In this document: one piece after another, positions 1-6,363 of the stretch
Numbering within the stretch: the stretch's first letter is position 1
How the letters are laid out: each line of letters starts with the position of its first letter
Assembly: GCA_021796135.1 (NCBI GenBank)
Contig: JAJYOQ010000117.1
Location: 1 to 10,315, forward strand
Source: Bacteroidota bacterium
GTDB taxonomy: Bacteria; Bacteroidota; Ignavibacteria; Ignavibacteriales; Ignavibacteriaceae
DNA: 10,315 nt
Reading direction: 5' to 3'
Notes under the pieces: model-generated
Told to the model about the DNA's origin: nothing
Database searches by the model: none
What the model saw: only the letters and a program-made list of their open reading frames with translations
Translations under genes and position numbers: made by a program

Positions 1-1361
1 TATCTGCCTCTTTTAACCGGGAAAAATTTATTGAGTTAATTAAGCAGTATAAAAAAGTTGAATACTTTGAAAGAGAGTCTATTACTATTAAGGGTAAAGT
101 TATTTATGTTTTGGAAAATGTAACGGGTATATTTAATGATTCCGGCGAACTTGTGCGGCTAAGAGGATATATTGTCGATATTACCGACCGCATTATTGCC
201 GAAAAGGAACTTATCAATGCTAAAGAAAAAGCTGAAGAAATGAACCGCGTTAAATCAAGCTTTTTCGCTAATATGAGCCATGAACTTCGTACTCCGCTTA
301 TCGGTATCTTAGGATTTTCTGAAATTCTCAAGGATGAACTTTCCGGCAGTGAACTTTATAAAATGGCTGAGACTATCAATATTAGCGGCAATAGATTGCT
401 TAATACTCTGAATCTTATCCTTCAAATCTCTAAAATCGATTCCGAAAACTTTAAAGTCAATTTTGAAATATTTAATGTGCTTGATATCGTTAACGAAATT
501 CTAAATCTTTGGAAAATTACTGCAGATAAAAATAATATTTATTTGAATTTGCAGTCTGCCTTTGACTCAATTAAAATTAATTCCGATAAACAATTACTCT
601 ATGAAATAATAAACAATCTTATCAGTAATGCTATTAAGTTTACTGAAAATGGCGGTATTACTGTTAAATTAAATAAAATTACTGAAGAGAAAAATTCCTG
701 GATTATTATCCGCGTCATTGATACGGGTATCGGTATTGCCGAAGAAGACCTAAATATTATTTTCAATGAGTTCCGCCAGGCTAGCGAGGGTTACTCTCGC
801 TCTTTCGAAGGTACCGGTCTCGGTCTTACTATAAGTAAAAAATTAACGGAAGCTCTTGGCGGTACTATCTCGGTCGAAAGTGCGCTTGGTAAAGGAACTA
901 CTTTTCAAATAAAACTGCCGGTTAATTTTACCTCTCCCAATGCTGAATCAAATGAAAATGAATTAACTAATAGTCAGGAAAACCAAAAAAAACCCTTACT
1001 TAAAGAAATATTATTAGTCGAAGATGATCCCGTTGCAACTAGCTTGGTTACTTTGATTCTTAATCGATACTATAATATCGATTCTTGTGTTAATGCCGAT
1101 AAAGCTTTACAAATGGTTAAACAAAAAAAATACGATGCTATTTTAATGGATATTCACCTCGGTATCGGGAAAAGCGGTATCGAAGCTGCTAACGAAATTA
1201 AATTATTAAAAGATTATTCCAATGTCCCGATTATTGCTATGACGGCTTATGCTATGCTCGAAGATAAAGAAAATTTTCTGAATGCCGGCTGCACTCATTA
1301 TTTATCCAAACCGTTTACTAAAAATGAAATCTTAAATATTTTGAAAGAAGCCTTATCCTGA
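1..1361 (+). CDS. Hybrid sensor histidine kinase (PAS-HisKA-HATPase-REC), 5' truncated
   Basis: A membrane-associated or cytosolic signalling kinase that autophosphorylates on His and passes the phosphate to its own receiver domain. Reading frame 3 is open from the left edge, so the gene starts outside the window; the TTG at 111 is internal. In the 452 visible residues, 1-65 look like the end of a PAS/PAC sensor domain. The H-box 'SHELRTP' follows with phospho-acceptor His93 (279-281). The ATPase has N-box 'NLISNAIKF' (about 205-213), G1 'DTGIGI' (240-245) and G2 'GTGLGL' (270-275). A C-terminal receiver has acidic residues E340-D342, phospho-acceptor Asp383 (1149-1151), Thr414 and Lys436. 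No DNA-binding or HPt domain follows before the TGA at 1359, so a separate phosphotransfer protein or response regulator is expected elsewhere. The sensed signal cannot be read from this part. Confidence 0.93.
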   Translation, partial: SASFNREKFIELIKQYKKVEYFERESITIKGKVIYVLENVTGIFNDSGELVRLRGYIVDITDRIIAEKELINAKEKAEEMNRVKSSFFANMSHELRTPLIGILGFSEILKDELSGSELYKMAETINISGNRLLNTLNLILQISKIDSENFKVNFEIFNVLDIVNEILNLWKITADKNNIYLNLQSAFDSIKINSDKQLLYEIINNLISNAIKFTENGGITVKLNKITEEKNSWIIIRVIDTGIGIAEEDLNIIFNEFRQASEGYSRSFEGTGLGLTISKKLTEALGGTISVESALGKGTTFQIKLPVNFTSPNAESNENELTNSQENQKKPLLKEILLVEDDPVATSLVTLILNRYYNIDSCVNADKALQMVKQKKYDAILMDIHLGIGKSGIEAANEIKLLKDYSNVPIIAMTAYAMLEDKENFLNAGCTHYLSKPFTKNEILNILKEALS

Positions 1362-1371
1362 AGAAATAATT

Positions 1372-1400
1372 TAATCCCTTTTTCATCCCTTCGCTCTATT
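1372..1400 (+). repeat. 29-bp intergenic direct repeat, copy 1
   Basis: A perfect 29-base match to 3755-3783 in the same orientation. It begins TAATCCC, then a T5 run, then CATCCCTTCGCTCTATT. It is pyrimidine-rich and G-poor and starts 10 bases after the stop codon of the histidine kinase. The flanks of the two copies do not match convincingly, so the repeated unit is short. No coding meaning is seen. Confidence 0.85.
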
Positions 1401-1495
1401 GTTATACCCAAGCCTCCTTAATAGATTTATAAGAATAAAAATGTGTCTTATTGATCCAAAAGACATCTGATACAAAATTGAAAATATTAATAAAT

Positions 1496-1511
1496 CGGTT
1501 AAAATTAACCG
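1496..1511. promoter_or_regulatory. Palindrome upstream of the beta-barrel gene
   Basis: CGGTTAA-AA-TTAACCG is a perfect 7-bp inverted repeat with a 2-base centre, 33 bases before the ATG at 1545. This position and the tight symmetry suit a dimeric repressor or activator site better than a terminator, because no T-run follows. A weaker 6-bp inverted repeat (TGTCTT/AAGACA, 1444-1465) lies further upstream. The regulator is unknown. Confidence 0.35.
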
Positions 1512-1544
1512 GCATTTATTATTTTATTAAGAAAGGATAATATC

Positions 1545-2294
1545 ATGAATAAATTGAAAACAATTTTAGCTGTTTCAGTATTAATCTTATTGGTTAACAT
1601 TCCCTCTTTTGCACAAAGCCCGATGACATTACAGCTTGGAGGAGGATTAGGTTATGTTTCCCCTATGGGAAATTACGGCGGGTCAACTATGGATTACTAT
1701 GCAGGAACAAAATATGGTTTGTCAAGCGGTATCAATATCCATGGAAAAGCTAGGTTGGAATTTTTAGGCTTTAACCTGAACGGTGAAATAGGTTATACTT
1801 GGCTTTCAAATAGCGGCAATTCCGAACCCGGACAAGGCAGTATAAACATTTCACAAAAAGTATTTTCAATAAAAGTCGGCCCGGAAATACAATTTAAAAT
1901 CCCGCTATCGCCTATTACACCATATTTAGGTGCAAATATTTCCTTAAACTCTTTCAGCGGCGATGCTTCTTTTCAAGGCGTTGCTAAGATTCCGTCAGCA
2001 GATTATGCGATGCAGAATGCTGTCCGCGTAGGTCTTGGACTAGGCGGAGGCATAATACTCGGTATCAGCCGAAACATGAATCTGGATATCGGAATTCAAT
2101 ATAATTTCTTAAATGTATTCGGAAAATCATGGAATAATGCTAATGCGGCTAGCGATCAAAGATTAAATTCGTATCTTGCATTGAACGATGCCGCCGATCC
2201 GAATTATATTAATGATAGCAATGTTAATTTTATAAACAGCTCAAGATCTATAAATACATTGTCAATTTCTGCAACACTAATGTTTGTATTATAA
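1545..2294 (+). CDS. Outer-membrane beta-barrel protein (OmpA/porin-like fold), function unknown
   Basis: A secreted 249-residue protein predicted to insert in the outer membrane. The start at 1545 is supported by a purine-rich GAAAGGA ribosome-binding site (1531-1537). Residues 1-24 form a typical Sec signal peptide (basic 'MNKLK', hydrophobic core, cleavage after 'SFAQ'). The mature part is rich in glycine and aromatic residues with alternating hydrophobic strands, opening with 'LQLGGGLGYVSPMGNYGG', and ends in a hydrophobic strand 'SISATLMFVL', as in the broad OMP_b-brl group. I see no periplasmic peptidoglycan-binding domain. The gene stands alone: the kinase upstream ends 183 bases earlier and the gene downstream is convergent. 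Codon use favours A-ended codons (gga, aca, tca, gca), unlike the kinase and cytochrome genes. The substrate or role cannot be named. Confidence 0.8.
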   Translation: MNKLKTILAVSVLILLVNIPSFAQSPMTLQLGGGLGYVSPMGNYGGSTMDYYAGTKYGLSSGINIHGKARLEFLGFNLNGEIGYTWLSNSGNSEPGQGSINISQKVFSIKVGPEIQFKIPLSPITPYLGANISLNSFSGDASFQGVAKIPSADYAMQNAVRVGLGLGGGIILGISRNMNLDIGIQYNFLNVFGKSWNNANAASDQRLNSYLALNDAADPNYINDSNVNFINSSRSINTLSISATLMFVL

Positions 2295-2363
2295 ATTTTT
2301 TTGCAGCCCGGCTTCGAACCATAGCAATTAACATTGGAATAGCTGTGAAAAGGATATGCTGAA

Positions 2364-2401
2364 CTTATTCATTTTTTTATAAACCTGTAATTCTGAATAA
2401 G
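2364..2401. repeat. Inverted repeat between convergent genes
   Basis: CTTATTCA (2364-2371) and TGAATAAG (2394-2401) are perfect 8-bp inverted arms around a 22-base spacer. They lie in the 135-bp gap between the convergent beta-barrel and transporter genes. It could form a shared terminator hairpin, but neither strand shows a T-run directly after the stem, so this is only a candidate. Confidence 0.3.
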
Positions 2402-2429
2402 ATTTCGCATATTAACGAGAATCTATAAA

Positions 2430-3611
2430 TTAAATAAGATATATTACACTTACTATGCCTGTCCCAAATATAAGTACAAGCATAACCCAATAAATAATTT
2501 TATTAAATCCGGCTAAATGATATTCTCCCATTAATTTCTTATTCGATGATATCAATCCTAATGTTATTGCAGGTCCCACTAATACTACTATTTGAAGTAC
2601 CATAAGATTTAAAGCAAGATTAATTAAATTTAGCGAGATTATCGGAACAATAAGTGCAGGAATCGATTCAACAAGATATACTTTGAACCAGTTCTTCCTG
2701 CCCCATCCTACTGCTTCCGTAAATCCCCAGCTGCTTCCGAGTGATATTACTATGAGAGCTATGAATGAGGCTGCTATCAGCCCAACTGCAAAAAAAGAAG
2801 GAGCAAATTTGCCGGCAATGGATGCCAGTCCATGTGATAAATTTATTGGCGAGGCAAAGTTTAAATTTTTGGCACTTAATCCTATGGACGCAATGACAAT
2901 TGCTACCATTATTACTTCTGATACAACTGCGCCTAGAAATGTCTCTAATCTCAATGCCCATAAACTTTTTACGGTAATTCCTTTCTCGGCGGTTGCGGAT
3001 GCTTGATAAAAAAGCATAAATGGCATTATGACTGCACCGACATTGGCTGCTAATAGAAAAAGGAATTCTGATGATGACGATAAATAAAAAGGCGTAACTT
3101 GTATTCCTTTCCTGGCTGTCAAAAATGCTGAAACGATCCAGGATATTACAAAGAATATTGACACAATTATTAAAGGCTTTTCTGCTTCGGCATATTTTCT
3201 TTTGTAAACCAGAATGACATGTGCTAGAAATGCGATTGGTACAGAGATTAGAGGTGAGATTCCTATAATTTGAAACCCTATTGCTATTCCGGTATATTCT
3301 ACAATATAACTTACTACGTCAACTAAAGCCATGGGAACTGCCGCCAGTATGGCAATGCGTCTATTGTAATTTTCTCGGATCAAATCGCCTAGTCCTTTGC
3401 CGGTGACTGCTCCTACTCTGCCTGCCAGTTCCTGGATAATATAAAGGGGAATAATTAGCAAAAGCAGAAACCAAATGAGCTTAGTTCCGTATTTTGCTCC
3501 GCTTTCTGCAGCAGTTATTACACTTGCTGCATCTACATCTGCTATCATTACTAGCCAGCCTGGTCCCCATACCTTGAATAATTCTTTTATTTTTAATAAT
3601 TTATATGACAA
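2430..3611 (-). CDS. Nramp-family divalent metal transporter (Mn/Fe type), variant motif
   Basis: An inner-membrane proton-coupled transporter, most likely for Mn2+ or Fe2+. It has 393 residues with about 11 hydrophobic helices, near the usual family length. Helix 1 opens with 'GPGWL' and carries 'DAAS' (27-30) where classical Nramp proteins have DPGN, so the binding Asp is kept and the Asn is Ser. Helix 6 has 'AVIMPFML' (193-200) against the usual A-x-x-M-PHN: Ala193 and the metal-selecting Met196 remain, but the His-Asn pair is Phe-Met. This alignment was made by eye. The start is TTG at 3611, preceded by AGGAAG on the coding strand; no in-frame ATG lies between it and the upstream stop at 3693-3695. 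A strong inverted repeat (3658-3680) sits 46 bases upstream of the start and could bind a metalloregulator. Many A-ended codons are used. Confidence 0.88.
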   Translation of the reverse strand: MSYKLLKIKELFKVWGPGWLVMIADVDAASVITAAESGAKYGTKLIWFLLLLIIPLYIIQELAGRVGAVTGKGLGDLIRENYNRRIAILAAVPMALVDVVSYIVEYTGIAIGFQIIGISPLISVPIAFLAHVILVYKRKYAEAEKPLIIVSIFFVISWIVSAFLTARKGIQVTPFYLSSSSEFLFLLAANVGAVIMPFMLFYQASATAEKGITVKSLWALRLETFLGAVVSEVIMVAIVIASIGLSAKNLNFASPINLSHGLASIAGKFAPSFFAVGLIAASFIALIVISLGSSWGFTEAVGWGRKNWFKVYLVESIPALIVPIISLNLINLALNLMVLQIVVLVGPAITLGLISSNKKLMGEYHLAGFNKIIYWVMLVLIFGTGIVSVIYLI

Positions 3612-3657
3612 TGCATGTCTTCCTGTTATTATTCTAGAGGATTTGATTTTGTTGTTT

Positions 3658-3680
3658 TTATTAAGACTAAATCTTAATAA
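3658..3680 (-). promoter_or_regulatory. Candidate operator for the Nramp transporter
   Basis: TTATTAAGA-N5-TCTTAATAA is a perfect 9-bp inverted repeat, 23 bases long, located 46 bases upstream of the transporter's TTG start on its coding strand. Manganese and iron transporters are often controlled by dimeric metalloregulators (MntR/DtxR or Fur families), which bind sites of this general form. It does not match any one published box closely, so the regulator is not assigned. Confidence 0.45.
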
Positions 3681-3754
3681 TAAACATATATTTTATTTTA
3701 ATATTATGCAAGTGACTGCACTCAAAACATTATAAATTTATGGTCTACATAACG

Positions 3755-3783
3755 TAATCCCTTTTTCATCCCTTCGCTCTATT
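3755..3783 (+). repeat. 29-bp intergenic direct repeat, copy 2
   Basis: Identical over 29 bases to 1372-1400 and in the same orientation. This copy lies in the 269-bp region between the divergent transporter (start 3611) and lectin (start 3881) genes, not after a gene end, so it is not simply a terminator of the upstream gene. Confidence 0.85.
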
Positions 3784-3799
3784 TATTTATTATCAATGT

Positions 3800-3848
3800 G
3801 AACCTATATTATCTTCATGGGTTCCTCTAAAGTATTAAATAGGAACCT
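3800..3848. promoter_or_regulatory. Three-arm inverted repeat upstream of the lectin gene
   Basis: Arm B, GGTTCCT (3820-3826), pairs perfectly over 7 bp with arm C, AGGAACC (3841-3847). Its GGTTC also pairs with an earlier arm A, GAACC (3800-3804). Arms A and C share GAACCT, so B could pair with only one of them at a time. It ends 33 bases before the ATG at 3881. It may be a promoter operator or a 5'-leader hairpin; the sequence alone does not decide. Confidence 0.3.
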
Positions 3849-3880
3849 GGTTTTTATTCAATTAAAGAATGGAGTTCTCT

Positions 3881-4243
3881 ATGAAAAACTTTTTTTTAAC
3901 CGCATTATTTGCTCTTTTATTCTTTGGATCTAATGCCTTATTCGCTCAAGCTCAAATCCAGACCGGTAAATTTTCTGCAAATAGCTCGGTCCAGGGCTAT
4001 ACCTTGGATCAGAATTCCGGCGATAGATCTATGACTATTAGCATTACTTTTGCAAAATCTTTTGAGAAAAAACCTCAGGTAACACTTTCTGTTATTATGC
4101 TTGACGCTGATACTAAATCTAATATCCGCTATAATGTAGAAGCTTCTTCCGTTTCTCGTGATGGTTTTACAATTAAGATCTCTACCTGGAGCGATACTAA
4201 AATATTAGGTATTGCCGGCAATTGGATGGCGCATTCAGATTAG
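3881..4243 (+). CDS. Secreted H-type lectin domain protein
   Basis: A small exported protein, probably binding sugars. I choose the ATG at 3881 rather than the in-frame ATG at 3869, because GGAG (3871-3874) then lies 6 bases upstream as ribosome-binding site and the protein begins with a clean signal peptide 'MKNFFLTALFALLFF', cut near 'LFAQA'. It has 120 residues. Residues 48-118 match the H-type lectin (discoidin C-terminal/snail agglutinin) pattern: 'ITFAKSFEKKPQVTLSVIML', then 'NIRYNVEASSV', 'DGFTIKISTWSDTKI' and the closing 'GNWMAH'. The motifs F..KPQV, GF.I...TW.DTKI and the final W are the recognisable features of that fold. Family members usually assemble as trimers or hexamers. There is no membrane anchor or second domain. 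A strong terminator follows at 4323, so it is a single-gene unit. The ligand is unknown. Confidence 0.72.
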   Translation: MKNFFLTALFALLFFGSNALFAQAQIQTGKFSANSSVQGYTLDQNSGDRSMTISITFAKSFEKKPQVTLSVIMLDADTKSNIRYNVEASSVSRDGFTIKISTWSDTKILGIAGNWMAHSD

Positions 4244-4278
4244 TTATTATTCCGGATTCCTGATAGCAAATTCTCAAC

Positions 4279-4301
4279 ATTCCCTTTTCCCGTTTTTCTT
4301 C
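4279..4301 (+). other. Pyrimidine tract after the lectin gene
   Basis: A nearly unbroken C/T stretch (TCCCTTTTCCCGTTTTTCTT, 4281-4300) lies 36 bases after the lectin stop and before the hairpin terminator. Similar C/T-rich, G-poor tracts follow the kinase (1376-1397) and the PLP enzyme (5909-5941). They may help transcription end or be compositional chance. Confidence 0.3.
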
Positions 4302-4322
4302 AATTGCTTATCATTATCATTT

Positions 4323-4363
4323 AAACGGCATTTACTACTTTTCTATAGTTATGCCGTTTTTTT
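4323..4363 (+). terminator. Intrinsic terminator downstream of the lectin gene
   Basis: AAACGGCAT (4323-4331) and ATGCCGTTT (4351-4359) form a perfect 9-bp stem around a 19-base loop, and the second arm runs into a seven-T tract (4357-4363). This has the layout of a Rho-independent terminator on the plus strand, 80 bases after the lectin stop. A 12-bp palindrome, TTTCAATTGAAA (4361-4372), overlaps its end. It separates the lectin gene from the next gene. Confidence 0.8.
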
Positions 4364-4434
4364 CAATTGAAAAATTCCATAGCTTTACTGTCGTAAAACT
4401 TTAAAGTTACTAATTGTAATATTCGGAATCTTTT

Positions 4435-5907
4435 ATGCCCGGTTTGTTAGAAGAATATTTTAACCCTTATAGAAAAAATATTGTCGGTATCGACCACTCC
4501 TTCCTTTCCCCTTATGGCGAAAAAAAAATCGTCTATGCCGATTGGATCGCTAGCGGTCGCCTCTATGCCCCTATTGAAAAAAAAATAATCGAAACCTTCG
4601 GTCCCTTTGTCGGTAATACTCATTCCGAAGCTAGCTTTACCGGTACGGCTATGACTGTCGCCTATAAGTCCGCTCACGATATTATTAAAAATCATGTCAA
4701 TGCCGGCAAGGATGATGTTATTATTACCGCTGGCTCCGGTATGACTGCTATGATTAATAAATTCCAAAGAATCCTTGGTCTGAAAATTCCTGAACAATTA
4801 AAAGAGTATCTGAACCTTCCTCCTGAATTAACACCTGTGGTCTTCGTTACTCACATGGAACACCACTCAAACCATACTTCCTGGCTCGAAACTATCGCTG
4901 ATGTCGTCTGTATCCAGCCTGATTATAATGGTCTGGTCGACCTTAATGACTTCGAACTCCAGCTCGAAAAATATAAAAATAGAAAATTAAAAATCGGCGC
5001 CTTTACCGCTTGCTCTAATGTCACTGGTATCGAAACTCCTTATTATAAATTGGCTTCTATGATCCATAAGTACGGCGGATTCTGCTTTGTCGATTTCGCT
5101 TGCTCCGCTCCTTATGTTAATATCAATATGCATCCGCCTGATGAATTGGAAAAACTCGATGCTGTCTTCTTTTCTCCTCATAAATTCCTCGGCGGTCCCG
5201 GCTCTCCCGGTGTGGTTATCTTTGATTCGCACCTCTATAAAAATAAAATCCCCGATAACCCGGGCGGCGGTACTGTCGATTGGACTAACCCCTGGGGTCA
5301 GCATAAATTTGTTTCTAATATCGAACTGCGTGAGGACGGCGGCACTCCCGCTTTCCTCCAAACTATTAAAGCTGCCCTTTGCGTTAAATTAAAGGATGAT
5401 ATGGGCGTCGATAATATTAAAGCCCGGGAAGAATACCTTGTCAATATTACTCTGAATGGTCTTAGAAATATCCCCGGTCTGCATATCCTTGCCGATAATG
5501 TCAACGATCGCTTGGGCGCTGTCTCTTTCTATGTCGATAATATCCACTATAACCTCTTGGTCAAATTGTTGAATGATCGCTTCGGTATCCAAATGCGCGG
5601 CGGATGCTCTTGCGCCGGCACTTACGGTCACTATCTGCTCCATGTCAGCCCGGACCAGTCTAAACATATTACCGAAAGAATTAACTTGGGCGACCTTTCC
5701 GAAAAACCCGGCTGGGTGCGTATGTCTGTACACCCTACTATGTCTGACTATGAACTGAATTTTATCCTGAATTCTCTCACTGATATTGTCCAAAATATCT
5801 CTGCCTGGAAAAAAGACTATTTCTATTCTTCTCACGATAATGAATTTTTCCATGTCTCTTCCGGCAATTCCGATAATCAGATGATCAAAAATTGGCTGAA
5901 CTTATAA
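4435..5907 (+). CDS. Class V aminotransferase-fold PLP enzyme, cysteine desulfurase-like
   Basis: A cytosolic pyridoxal-phosphate enzyme of the NifS/CsdB/SufS superfamily. It has 490 residues, longer than a typical SufS (about 400), with extra sequence at the C-terminus (after about 450). Visible landmarks: 'GSGMT' (100-104, phosphate loop), 'MEHHSN' (141-146, with a ring-stacking His), 'FVDFAC' with Asp220 (contacts the pyridine nitrogen), and 'SPHKFLGGPGSPG' with Lys250 as the Schiff-base lysine. 'RGGCSCA' (388-394) aligns with the 'RTGHHCA' of SufS-type desulfurases, placing Cys393 at the catalytic cysteine. This supports desulfurase or selenocysteine-lyase chemistry, but many relatives are uncharacterised, so the substrate is open. 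GGAA (4425-4428) precedes the ATG by 6 bases. No SUF/ISC scaffold genes are adjacent, and terminator-like signals suggest it is transcribed alone. Confidence 0.85.
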   Translation: MPGLLEEYFNPYRKNIVGIDHSFLSPYGEKKIVYADWIASGRLYAPIEKKIIETFGPFVGNTHSEASFTGTAMTVAYKSAHDIIKNHVNAGKDDVIITAGSGMTAMINKFQRILGLKIPEQLKEYLNLPPELTPVVFVTHMEHHSNHTSWLETIADVVCIQPDYNGLVDLNDFELQLEKYKNRKLKIGAFTACSNVTGIETPYYKLASMIHKYGGFCFVDFACSAPYVNINMHPPDELEKLDAVFFSPHKFLGGPGSPGVVIFDSHLYKNKIPDNPGGGTVDWTNPWGQHKFVSNIELREDGGTPAFLQTIKAALCVKLKDDMGVDNIKAREEYLVNITLNGLRNIPGLHILADNVNDRLGAVSFYVDNIHYNLLVKLLNDRFGIQMRGGCSCAGTYGHYLLHVSPDQSKHITERINLGDLSEKPGWVRMSVHPTMSDYELNFILNSLTDIVQNISAWKKDYFYSSHDNEFFHVSSGNSDNQMIKNWLNL

Positions 5908-6193
5908 TCTCCTTATTCTTTTTTCCCCCTTTCCCTTCCCCAAAACCTTAATATTATCAATTTTTTATATCTAATATATCTCTTAAAATAATTTAATTTT
6001 ATTATAACTTTCCCATTTCTGGGAATTGAACCTTTTTCGTTTCTCAATGCTGAATTTTTTGTCACAATTTCTGCTAAGCATCTACATTTTTATAATATTA
6101 CTTGCGGCATATTCTTTGTTAATAAATAGCGAATTTTGATTAAGAACAAGTATTTCTTAATGAGATTATTGAAAAATAAACTTAAGGTCTAAA
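5908..6193. other. 286-bp gap before the cytochrome locus
   Basis: AT-rich and without a credible gene. It starts with a C/T-rich tract (5909-5941) just after the PLP enzyme stop. It contains a short hairpin TTCCCA-N4-TGGGAA (6010-6025), which has no T-run directly after it. The right end holds the FNR-like site and inverted repeat at 6136-6160. No RNA gene is recognised. Confidence 0.5.
6136..6160 (+). promoter_or_regulatory. FNR/CRP-like site overlapping an inverted repeat
   Basis: TTGAT-N4-AACAA (6136-6149) differs by one base from the FNR consensus TTGAT-N4-ATCAA. It overlaps a perfect 7-bp inverted repeat, TTAAGAA-N7-TTCTTAA (6140-6160). It lies 44 bases before the micro-ORF that opens the cytochrome locus, a position and gene context that suit control by an oxygen- or redox-sensing CRP/FNR-family regulator. 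In AT-rich DNA such a match can occur by chance, and no clear -10 box was assigned. Confidence 0.35.
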
Positions 6194-6268
6194 ATGAAAA
6201 ATATTATTATGTATTTGCTGTTTGTTATTGTTATGGTCGCCTTGTTCGGCTTCGCTTATACAATTTAA
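6194..6268 (+). CDS. 24-residue single-helix membrane micropeptide
   Basis: ATG at 6194 to TAA at 6266-6268 encodes 'MKNIIMYLLFVIVMVALFGF' plus 'AYTI'. It is almost wholly hydrophobic with a short basic N-terminus, as expected for one inner-membrane helix. AAGG (6184-6187) sits six bases before the ATG, a good ribosome-binding site, better than those of the two large cytochrome genes downstream. It ends 95 bases before the first cytochrome gene in the same direction. Tiny helices of this kind (for example CydX of cytochrome bd or CcoQ/CcoS of cbb3 oxidases) often accompany respiratory membrane complexes, so it could be an accessory subunit; that is inference from context. It could also be a leader peptide, given the hairpin at 6308. 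I recognise no named family. Confidence 0.5.
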   Translation: MKNIIMYLLFVIVMVALFGFAYTI

Positions 6269-6307
6269 CAAATATCTTCAAGTTCAAATAAATAACTAAT
6301 TGATTCC

Positions 6308-6332
6308 GCTGACATTCTTATCTGTCAGCTTT
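6308..6332 (+). terminator. Hairpin between micro-ORF and cytochrome gene (weak terminator or attenuator)
   Basis: GCTGACA (6308-6314) and TGTCAGC (6323-6329) form a perfect 7-bp stem with an 8-base loop, followed by only three Ts. It lies 39 bases after the micro-ORF stop and 34 bases before the cytochrome ATG. The short T-tract suggests partial termination, mRNA processing or attenuation, which would make the upstream small gene more abundant than the cytochromes. Confidence 0.4.
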
Positions 6333-6363
6333 AACTAAACTCTCGTAAAAAATTAATAGCAAG

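Noticed and set aside
3869..3880. ATG at 3869 as the lectin start
   Set aside because: Its own GGAG overlap serves as the ribosome-binding site for the ATG at 3881, which begins a standard signal peptide.
4987..5853. Antisense open frames over the class V PLP enzyme
   Set aside because: They lie wholly inside a well-supported gene and show no ribosome-binding site, domain or signal of their own.
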